The notes beneath the pieces were generated by a model, which saw nothing but the letters and a program-made list of their open reading frames with translations, was not told the DNA's origin and searched no databases. The translations under genes and the position numbers were made by a program. A stretch of 64,000 nt of DNA, taken from positions 1 to 64,000 of the forward strand of contig WNNJ02001098.1 in NCBI GenBank assembly GCA_012934845.2, read 5' to 3'. Below are positions 55,879-64,000 of this stretch, in pieces. The first letter of the stretch is position 1. Each line of letters opens with the position of its first letter. This DNA is from Pomphorhynchus laevis. Its lineage: Eukaryota > Acanthocephala > Palaeacanthocephala > Echinorhynchida > Pomphorhynchidae.

Positions 55879-55907
55879 CGTTGTTAACGATATTCTCTAT
55901 CGCAGCA

Positions 55908-55995
55908 GACAAGCAATAATGTTGTGGCATAGCGGCACACCAGTAATCATATCGCGATACGCTTATGTGCCGTGATGTAGTGATTAAGAACCACC
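55908..55995. mobile_element. hAT-like element, right part
   Basis: GGCACACCAGTAATCATAT, then TGTGCCGTGATGTAGTGATT and AAGAACCACCAC resembles an inverted hAT end (reverse complement GTGGTGGTTCTTAATCAC). See the left part at 51,829-52,007. Confidence 0.4.
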
Positions 55996-56765
55996 ACAGC
56001 TATGAAAGCTTAACAAATATAAAAGAACTAATTTTGCTTTTACCAATTGATCCAAATCCAGAATAAAGATTAAAGACAATAGAAATGAACCAATGGATCA
56101 GTTATTAATGATTCATCAGAATTATTTTATATATAAACGCTAGTAATATGTAAAATCAACAAAATAGTAAGAAATTCATTGGCAAGTATCGTACTCGATA
56201 GTTTATTTTGTATTTTATTTTTCTCCTGCAAATTTTGATGTCTGTTAATGTTTGGTACATAAATTGACTATTATAACACATGAAAATGAAGTAACCGGGA
56301 AACAAAAACTAAAAGCTAAATTTAACCCGAGCAAAATGAAACAGGATGCAGCATGGCTATGCAACATGATAATATGTAATACCGAAAAAGATAAAGATCG
56401 TAGCGTCATAATAACTCGACACCATTAAAAAAATCGAAATGCTGCAGTGTCGTGAGCATTGAATCGAAAGAATCGCTAAAAATAAACGAGAATACATATA
56501 TAAAGAAAATGAATACGTCAAAGATGCATGTTTTATCAAAGACATGAGAATATATATTCGACATTACAAAATTGAAATAATTCAATAAAAATCAAATATA
56601 AATAGCACAATTCGAATAAAAATAAAATTGCACAATCAAAATCAAAATTAAAACAACATAAACCATTGTATTTAAAAAAACAAATAAAAAATAAAATGAA
56701 CAAATCAACATTAAAATAGAACAAATAAAAATTAAAATAAAACAAATCAACGTTAAAATAGCACG
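55996..56765. other. AT-rich spacer
   Basis: No supported gene. 56,600-56,770 is a low-complexity run of AAAATCAAAAT-type sequence. Confidence 0.5.
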
Positions 56766-56774
56766 AATAAAAAT

Positions 56775-56776
56775 TA

Positions 56777-56835
<59 letters not shown>
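56775..56835. repeat. (AT)n microsatellite
   Basis: About 55 bp of alternating AT; the ORFs over it are artefacts. Confidence 0.95.
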
Positions 56836-56836
<1 letters not shown>

Positions 56837-56875
56837 AAATGAGCAGGTATATAAAATTTAACCAAACTTTGTTTT

Positions 56876-56920
56876 GCAATTTATTTAAAAAAACGTTTTC
56901 GGGTTACCCCTTCGTCAGTA
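56876..56920 (-). mobile_element. Short PLE/foldback-type end motif
   Basis: The minus strand reads CTACTGACGAAGGGGTAACC, then CGAAAACGTTTTTTT, similar in form to the GGCAACCGAAACG core of foldbacks F1-F3 and the 360-bp repeats. Only this piece is seen. Confidence 0.35.
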
Positions 56921-57222
56921 GCACAAAACAATATTCTACAATATATACGTAAACCTGGATTTATATTTTTTTAAATAGAAAGGATAATTAGTTTGCGAAT
57001 ATTTATTCTCGTACTTGTAACAAATGACTAATAATAAATTATTCTAAATAATTAAAATGTAAATTAAAAATAAATGACCAAATAAACAAACAAAATAGAT
57101 CCGTCTAGGAAAGTAATAAATATCACAGAAAACAGACAAATTCAACCAAATCAAATAGATACATACTGGAAAATACTTCTTACAAAAAAAATAAAATTTT
57201 TACAGATTTATAAAGTAAAATA

Positions 57223-59512
57223 GGATCTTTTCAGTTCGAGGCACTTTGTCCAAATTACGCAAAAAGTCTGTTTATTGTACATCTTCATGTGCTCTTTCGA
57301 ATGGCGTATAAATTTTTTGAGAGAAATGCGTTTGTGGCTAAAAAATTTTAATATTTAAATTTTTTCATAATAATTTAAAATTTAATTTTAATTTCAAATT
57401 TCAAAGTTAGAAACTTAAAAAATTATATTTAAGTATTTTTCATATGTCTTATCAATATACAATGATTTGAGATTTTTTCTATGCTCTCACGAAAAAACAT
57501 ACAATTTTTTTATTTTTTTGTTCAAAAAGTAATTTGAATTTGAAATATCTTAAAATTTTGCAATTATAACATATAATTTTTATTGCGTTATCGTAAACAT
57601 CACAGTTATATTGACTTAAGTTGAAAATATTAAAATATTTGAATCATTCAAAAAAGAGTTATTTATAATGTCTTTTCAAAATATGCATATTTTTAAGTTT
57701 ATTTTAATTTTGGTCAAACAATCGATCCCCAATAAGACATTAAATCCATTTTGTTGAAACTTATCTTCATTATTCCTTTTATATTCAATTTCCTCCTCTC
57801 TGCTTGATGTCGGTGGATCTCAACAGTTGAGGTCTTATTTACTGGAATAGTGAATGAGGTCCCAAATTGTTGATGGTCAGTGACATCAAGCGAAGGGGAT
57901 GAATGGGGGGGGGTAAATATGTGATTAAACTACGCGGTTGCATTTAATAGAACTAAGAGATTCAAAACCGTTTTACTTATAATTTTTTAAAAGGCACAAC
58001 GGTTGCAAATATTTACCGAATAAATAAAATTATTGGCATAGCTTAAAATTCCTTAGACACTCGAATATGGACTCTAATTTATTGTCATTTCGATGACGTC
58101 TGTGCCAAATGAATTCGACTAAATATGAGTCAATCATTGAGCGATGTGTACTCCATCGCTTTCTATTGCCTGATTTAAGCTGGTTCCATGTTGACTCAAT
58201 TTGTTGAGTATGAATTCCTTCTGAGCTAACAAAGTCAACTGAATGATTTACAGTTCGGTGTTCAAATCTGTATCCTTCTAGGGTTTGCACACCACAATAT
58301 CCTTTCCATAGATCTGAATGAATGATCGATCCAGGTAGTATGCACTGTTTTATGCACTCGTTAAGAGTTTTAGCATTTATATGATCAACAGCAAAAAGAA
58401 ACACTTCAGATGTTTCTCTACACACGCCACCGAAAACCCATTGTTGTGGAAGCATGCGCCCCCTATTATATTTCCGACGGGCGAAAACTGTTTCATCGAT
58501 CTCAACTATTATATTTTCGCCCCCTATCTTACATGGATTTTTTAATATTTCATCAGCACAAGCCTCGCGCATGTAATTATTGTAGTCAACGGTCGTGCTG
58601 TGATCAATCGCCAATTCTTCTTCGCAAAATTTAATGCTGGTTAATTGTTTAGATCAACAGTACATAAACATAATTGTTTTACGAAGCGGTAATCGTGCTC
58701 CTTCAAATCAAGTCCCACTTCGAACTGTAGTTGAAACGGAGCATTTCGATTTTTAACATCTCCAATATACTTTATTACATCTGACACTTAATGTCATTAG
58801 ATGCTTACGACAGCATCTTATTTCTACAAAAGAAGATAAATATATAATTATTTCGAACCAAATATAACCATTTCATACCACTTGGAATTAATCGATAATT
58901 CTGTAAAAACTTGACAGCATCTAATTCTGTAGAAATGTTTCGCAATATCCACTCTAAATTAATATTATCAGACATATAAAATTATATAGTTATTCCAATA
59001 ATAGCATCAAATTTTTACAAAAACAATCGATTGATCGATCAAAATTGAAAAAATAAAAACTATTTGCAATTAATTTGGAATAACTTTTTAAATCAATATA
59101 CAAATAACTACATATTTAAAATATAAGCCATAGTAGACGTAGCGATTAGAATGACACGATAAAAATAATAGCGTAGTATTGGTATTTTTCGAGATATTTT
59201 GAAATTAAATCTTTAATTTTAGGAAAAAAAAACAAAATTTAAATATTTTTTAAATCCTTTGTTGAAATATTTTTAAATGATTACAATTACAAAGGTTATT
59301 GATATATTTTAAACAAATGAAGTTTTGAGTTTATAGCGCCTTGAAAAAAAATTAAATTAAATTTTTATGAAAAAAATTTAAATATTAAAATTTTTAGCCA
59401 CAAACGCGTTTCTCCCACAAAAATTATACGCCATTCGAAAGAGCACATGAAGATGTACAACAAACAGACTTTTTGCATAATTTAGACACAGTGCCTCAAA
59501 CTGAAAAGATCC
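57223..59512 (-). mobile_element. Merlin-type DNA transposon with ~150-bp TIRs
   Basis: Ends GGATCTTTTCAGTT and AACTGAAAAGATCC belong to inverted repeats of about 150 bp (57,223-57,372 and 59,365-59,512, ~90% matched by eye). They are flanked by a perfect 8-bp duplication GTAAAATA (57,215-57,222 and 59,513-59,520). It contains a transposase remnant of the ISXO2/IS1595-like family. The 8-bp duplication fits Merlin elements. Total length 2290 bp. Confidence 0.9.
58030..58800 (-). pseudogene. Merlin (ISXO2-like) transposase with decayed N-terminus
   Basis: The open part 58,614-58,030 has the DDE catalytic core: IIVEIDETVFARR (first D), GSIIHSDLWKGYCG (second D) and QQIESTWNQLKSGNRKR (E). The frame continues upstream without ATG (SKQLTSIKFCEEELAIDH) to a TGA at ~58,654. 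The N-terminal zinc-ribbon region is still readable (YWRC, KSKCSVSTTVRSGT, FEGARLPLRKTIMFMYC). It is interrupted by stops, two of them TGA at expected Trp positions. All three catalytic residues survive but the full protein cannot be made. It would cut and paste the element at its TIRs. Confidence 0.8.
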
Positions 59513-59520
59513 GTAAAATA

Positions 59521-60390
59521 TTTTAAAATCTAATTTTTTAAAAATTACTAATCTTAGGTCCAGTGAGATCTGAGCCCTCCAGTCGAGCCAACACGCCGCT
59601 CTTCGATTAAACCACCCGGCGTCGTTCACCCCTCCCCCCGACGAGTCCAATCGAGGCAGACTATGCTAGGTGATCGAAAGACGAAGAGCCTAATAAACCT
59701 TAGCCTTTGCTCTATGATACGTACTCTAGAGAAGACTAATCCCGAGACAGCCCAAGTGCCCCAGAGGCGCACCTGAGTTTTCCTTTTCAAGATTTGGCAA
59801 GGTTTTCGGCATGCTCGATAGGGGATGCACAGAAACCTACAGGAAATGGAAATCCACTTTTCCCTATAACAGACCGGAAGTTTGAAATTTTGAAAACTTT
59901 ATTCAGAACTTCGATATCATTTTCCTCTAGATGCGGAGAAAGATTGTTCACTTTAACAGATGCCAGAATAGGTTTAAAGTGAATCGAACCCAGATGTTTC
60001 AGATTCGAATCGAAGATCTCATAATCCTTAGCAATATCAGAGGTTGCGAAGGAAATTTTTATTCTTGATTCATGAAATTTTACCGAATTGAACAGGATTC
60101 GGTTGGCACACGTACCAATAAATGGCCTTAAAAAGACATTGAATAAATTGTGCCTTTCCAGAGGTTGTGACATCGAGATAACAATAAGGTTTTTATGTTT
60201 AGGGATTAGGAGAGTACCCCCTCCCCTCTCCTGGCAAATTAACAGCAGAAAAATCACTTACTTGTTTTTCAAGAATTGTGGAAGAAATCAACGTTTTACC
60301 TTTCGAAATGTCCATTTTGCGTGAATTGTTTCCTTTTGAAGCTCCGCAACTGTTTAAATTTTCACCAAACATCAACAGATTTTTGCATTA
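59521..60390 (-). pseudogene. LINE-C copy 3, internally deleted
   Basis: The 5' side encodes an ORF1 variant (MLMFGENLNSCGASKGNNS, then frame change, LLIPKHKNLIVISMSQPLER, NRILFNSVKFHESRIKISF, SIHFKPILASVKVNNLSPHL; 60,257-59,787). At ~59,780 it jumps directly to the ORF2 3' end (RLWGTWAVSGLVFS, then AGWFNRRAACWLDWRAQI; to ~59,545). Thus the knuckles and nearly all of ORF2 are deleted. Its ORF1 differs from both copy 1 and copy 2. It abuts the Merlin target-site duplication. Confidence 0.8.
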
Positions 60391-62400
60391 AATCTTAAAT
60401 TGCACGTACTATTTAAAATTGAATTTATTCAATCTCAACATTACAAGCTTTCATTAATTGAATTTTGTATCAATCAAATCGAATAATTTAAAAATTGAAT
60501 ATCTTAAATGCCGATAGTGCAAGCGGAACAAGTTGTTATGGATAGAGTTTAATCTACTGAGATAATATAAATTTTCAAGCCAACTTAGAAACATATCCAC
60601 GCTTAGTATAAGCAAGCAAAACTTAGAATAAACGGATATAAACTGCAATTAACAAATTTACAAACAAACACATAATAACAGGAATGTGCAAATAAAAAAA
60701 CGGTATAGTTGTCTCTATTAAACAGTAAATTTAATAATAGTAAACTCATAATTTTCTTCCATTTCAAATATATAGTCATTACATGAACAAAGAAGCAGAA
60801 ATTTTTGATAAAAAAATCTATATTTCGATAGCTCCTGCAATCATTATCAAGATTACAATAAAATTTTCATTATCAACGGAGGGAATTACGTTCTTTCAAC
60901 AAGTAGAATGCGTAAAGAGTGAAGATTGTACAAAATATAAGATTAATAGTGTTACATTTTTGTTCGTAACAAAGCGTTTGTAAATAGTATAGTTTATATC
61001 TTATAAGATATCGTCTTCAGCATTGTAAAGCAATCATCGATTCCGAGCAATATATTGTAATCAAGAAAACCAAGAACAAGATATCCGTTGTATTATTTCT
61101 AATTTTGGCAAAATTATTAGGTCCATAAAACGTTTCGTGCTTGTTCAAATACTAGTAAAATAAATTTCCTTGTGTTACTGTTGTGAGCTCACTCTGCAGC
61201 AGTCATCATTTCATCATTTTGATTATTATCTCGATAACTAGGCAATGTTCAAAGCTACTACATTACTATCGTTGGATTATCTATATAGGATATATATAAC
61301 CACACAAAGAAATAAAATTGCTTTATTTATGCAATGTTACGGATACGCCGTAGTCCTAATAAAGTAAAAGAGTGAAAACTGTGCGACGCTTCATCATATG
61401 ATCTACACGAAACGAAAAGGTTTTTGAGTTGATTATTAGATGTGTGTCAAATCTAATTGAATTATTTTGTAGGCTTGAATTCATGTCTTTCTTCATATTA
61501 GTTAATGATGGTTTTATAGGCATGATATGATAATTGAATTATGATATAATAATTGAGTCATTAAAACGAGAAAAACATTTATTTTTTATAAGACATACAT
61601 TTGACTTACACGGTCTTTTGAATGCATGATTTGAACACTCGGAAGCTTGTAAAGAAATAAAGGTTAAAAATACAATTAATAGCAACATTCAAAGAAAGAT
61701 GTAACGAATACAGCAAAACTTCAATTGCGTAAAAACGTAATTATAAAATGACCATCAATAAGGCAAAATTCACTACAATTATTGGATGGGTTCCACCCTT
61801 TGAAGATTGGTGAAATTCCAACAAAGTAAATTGCAAAGGTCAATCAATTGTTACATCTCGTTACATGGAGGAAAGTATACAGCACCCGAACAGATAATTA
61901 CAATACACTTAACTATGCAAAGTATGCTAAGGACTGAAGAAAAACGGCATTCTTTATAGATGCGTCATATTCGACTAAAAGGTAAAAATTAGAAGTAGTA
62001 ACGTTGTGTGGTAAAACAAGACGATGCACATAAAATAGTCTTGTAAATCCGTATATAAATTCTTGCTTTTAAAAACGACGGTTCTAAAATTCATTGATCA
62101 CGACCGTGTTCGTCTATGAACCCTACGATACGACACCGTCATGATTTGAAGCAGGAATTTCTTTAAGAAAAATAAGCATTAAGGATTGGGATTAGTGCTA
62201 TATAAGAGAGCCTGATAAAAATAGAGAAATATTAATAATTCAATCAATTGCAGAATTTGATTTTATTTATATAAATACACATAAAAAAGTTTGAGAGATT
62301 AATATACACAAACAGAGACTTGTAATAATTGTTTCAAACCTTAAAAAAGTTTGAGATCTAAAGTAAATACAATCTAAAGTAAATACAATATCAAAACTAA
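60391..62400. other. 2-kb AT-rich spacer
   Basis: No gene with recognisable features. A short duplication (AATCTAAAGTAAATACAAT) lies near 62,365-62,390 just before the L2-like element. Confidence 0.45.
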
Positions 62401-62522
62401 ACTACGGATAATTGTACCGATTGGATCTAGCAGGCCTGAAATCTAATTCTTTAGGTCGTTTATATCAAATTACAACAAGGAGCGCAGTTTTAAAAATTGT
62501 AAATTATTGCAACCTACAGTTA

Positions 62523-63476
62523 ATGGGAGCCAAGAAGAAAAATCTACCAAAAGCCAAGCGAGCAATCTCTGTTGATACCGATAAAACCGGCAAGCTCGAG
62601 AACATACAAGTGGAATGCTCCGCTAGCGGCTGTCAAATCTGGACATCAGTAACACATAATTGTGCTTTGGGTCAGGAAACTTGTGGCGGGCCACCGTTCT
62701 ACTGCGGATTCTGTGCGGCGAAACAAATCAACTTGTTAATAAAACGCTTAGAGCAATTGGAAATGGCATCGCAGCATGATCGAATTTCTCAAATTTCTGA
62801 TCAATCTACTGAGACAGTAAAGGAGCCGCAAATTGTATCACAGCAAGATGGATTTTGTCAAGTTTATGATAAATCTACCGAGACAGTGACGGAGCCGCAA
62901 ATTGTTACAACCCATGTATTTTCACTCACCGACACCCCACGTCCCGTCCTTCCCGTCTCGTTTCTCAATACCTTGCATCCATCAATCAAAATCACATCCA
63001 TCAACCTCCACTATCCTACCACTCATAACCTTTCCTCACATCGCTTGCCACCCTCTTTATTATCATTATCCTCTATGTCTCCCGTAGTCAAACCAAATCC
63101 CTCCAAATCATCAACTGCCAGCTCTTCTATCGTGATCTCACCTATTTACGTCAGTCGTCCTCCTTTACGGAAGCGCTTTGCTTCTCGCGATCGTTGCGTC
63201 ATTGTCACTAATATCACGCCTTCTAACTCCTTATCTCCACAAACACGTCTAGACCACGATGTTTCCGCCTTCAGATCCATCCTCTCGTCTATTGTCCCTG
63301 CGGATAAACCATCCTTTTTCAAGGACATTTCTCCTGTCGCATTCATCCGTCTAAACAAATCTTCTCAATCTAATCCTTCCCAGCCCCCTCTCCTAAAAAT
63401 TGTTTTCAAGCATCGCTCTCACGCGTTTTCTGTCCTCTCTCAACGATTCAAACTCATGCCATCTTCAACCACTTGA
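62523..63476 (+). CDS. L2-like LINE ORF1 (zinc-finger/coiled-coil protein, 317 aa)
   Basis: Start at the first in-frame ATG (MGAKKKNLPKAKRAIS). A PHD-like cysteine/histidine cluster (VECSASGCQIWTSVTHNC, then CGGPPFYCGFC) is followed by a short helix (INLLIKRLEQLE). An imperfect duplication of a ~30-residue STETV(K/T)EPQIV segment comes next, then a Ser/Pro-rich linker and a C-terminal RRM-like region (RCVIVTNITPSNSLS, LLKIVFKHRSHAFSVLSQRF). PHD-like finger plus this C-terminal domain is the usual ORF1 plan in CR1/L2-group LINEs, where it binds the RNA. Downstream ORF2 starts ~150 bp later. The coding strand is strongly pyrimidine-rich from ~62,910. A short direct repeat lies just upstream. 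Confidence 0.7.
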   Translation: MGAKKKNLPKAKRAISVDTDKTGKLENIQVECSASGCQIWTSVTHNCALGQETCGGPPFYCGFCAAKQINLLIKRLEQLEMASQHDRISQISDQSTETVKEPQIVSQQDGFCQVYDKSTETVTEPQIVTTHVFSLTDTPRPVLPVSFLNTLHPSIKITSINLHYPTTHNLSSHRLPPSLLSLSSMSPVVKPNPSKSSTASSSIVISPIYVSRPPLRKRFASRDRCVIVTNITPSNSLSPQTRLDHDVSAFRSILSSIVPADKPSFFKDISPVAFIRLNKSSQSNPSQPPLLKIVFKHRSHAFSVLSQRFKLMPSSTT

Positions 63477-63625
63477 AATTTTTCCGATCGCGCCCCTTCT
63501 GAAATCGCTCAAATCTCTTCAGCCCGCATCGAAAAACGCCGTCGTGAGGAAAACGGCGAAACATCACTCTCCATCCGAAACATAGACGGAAATTTTCAAG
63601 TTGTCCACACCCGTCCAAAAATTCG

Positions 63626-64000
63626 ATGGCGCTCCATCTCTCCTATGTGTCTTCTCCATTAGACTCTTTCGCCACAACACACGCTTTCCGCCTCGGTCCC
63701 CTCAACACTAGATCTATTCTCAATAAATCCGATCTTATCCTCAACCTATTCACCAAGCAATCCATCGATATCTTCTGCCTCACCGAATCCTGGCACTCAG
63801 ATTCCGACGACCTTTCCATTCGCCGTCTGCTCTCTACCGGTTGCTCCTTAGTCGAATCCGCCCGCCCCCTCAGCTCATGTCATTCTAAATTCTCTAATCA
63901 TGGCGGCATCGTCGCATTCGCGCGTCGCCCCGCGCCTCTTCGCAAAATCAATCCCCCTTTCAGTCCTTGCTCTTTTGAATTGCTCACTTGTCGTTATTCT
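63626..64000 (+). CDS. L2-like LINE ORF2, N-terminal endonuclease (runs off window)
   Basis: Open from ATG 63,626 to the last base, 125 codons: FRLGPLNTRSILNKSDLILN, IDIFCLTESWHSDSDDLSIR, FSNHGGIVAFARRP. N-T-R-S-I, L-T-E-S-W and the HGG(I/V) block are the first signature segments of the AP-type endonuclease of CR1/L2-group LINEs. It probably belongs to the same family as the RT pieces at 31,250, 42,590 and 45,356, whose coding strands share the pyrimidine bias. The start could be a few codons upstream or downstream. Confidence 0.75.
   Translation, partial: MALHLSYVSSPLDSFATTHAFRLGPLNTRSILNKSDLILNLFTKQSIDIFCLTESWHSDSDDLSIRRLLSTGCSLVESARPLSSCHSKFSNHGGIVAFARRPAPLRKINPPFSPCSFELLTCRYS

Larger units (their letters stand above)
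52018..55897 (-). mobile_element. Full-length two-ORF LINE-C, copy 2
   Basis: 3880 bp flanked by the 10-bp direct repeat TATCGCAGCA (52,008-52,017 and 55,898-55,907). It has a leader of about 19 nt, intact ORF1, intact ORF2 overlapping ORF1 by 11 nt, and a 3' end TTATTATTAT. Both frames are open, making it the best candidate for a recently active element here. It inserted into the hAT-like sequence. Confidence 0.9.

Noticed and set aside
56592-56879. Hydrophobic, Tyr/Ile-rich ORFs resembling membrane proteins
   Set aside because: They translate an AT microsatellite and low-complexity DNA.
58600-58800. TGA reassigned to tryptophan
   Set aside because: The region also contains TAA stops in the same frame, and intact ORFs in the window use TGG for Trp, so ordinary decay explains it.

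Overview
The window is AT-rich (roughly two thirds A+T) nuclear DNA from an invertebrate metazoan. The one convincing host gene encodes a DZF-domain protein, a family known from animals. Almost everything else is transposable elements with eukaryotic LINE, Penelope-like, SINE, Merlin, hAT-like and Gypsy signatures. I see no bacterial-style operons, no rRNA and no CRISPR. The species cannot be named from the sequence.

Layout. 1-4.8 kb: 3' ends of a restriction-like-endonuclease (RLE) LINE (called LINE-B here), three copies of a tRNA-headed SINE in opposed orientations, a ~360-bp tandem repeat, and a second SINE with perfect 14-bp target-site duplications. 6.4-10.9 kb: clustered Penelope-like (PLE) remnants sharing a GC-richer 3' module. 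11.3-14.3 kb: foldback elements, chained hairpins and a LINE-B fragment between inverted repeats. 15.3-18.9 kb: a CR1-like 3' end next to a long ORF of a second RLE LINE (LINE-A). 20.2-23 kb: decayed LINE-B with an L2-like LINE tail inside it. 24.1-29.6 kb: a PLE split by a full-length two-ORF LINE (LINE-C copy 1). 31.2-35.9 kb: L2-like, LINE-A and CR1-like fragments. 37-42.4 kb: a LINE-A copy interrupted by a broken Ty3/Gypsy element. 42.6-45.6 kb: more L2-like and CR1-like pieces. 48-51.3 kb: the host DZF gene. 51.8-56 kb: an apparent hAT-like element split by LINE-C copy 2. 57.2-59.5 kb: a Merlin DNA transposon with long inverted repeats and an 8-bp duplication, abutting LINE-C copy 3. 62.5-64 kb: the 5' half of an L2-like LINE that runs off the window.

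The elements form a nested community. LINE-C inserted into a PLE and into a hAT-like element. Gypsy inserted into LINE-A, and an L2-like tail sits in LINE-B. The most notable signals are: LINE-C copies with near-identical ORF2 but very different ORF1; the recurrent PLE 3' module with crossing helices; a chain of overlapping alternative hairpins and a pair of perfect back-to-back hairpins near 12 kb; a foldback family sharing a GTTTCG motif; and an intronless DZF gene whose DZF domain is greatly expanded by low-complexity insertions. Element family names are from motif recognition, not database searches.
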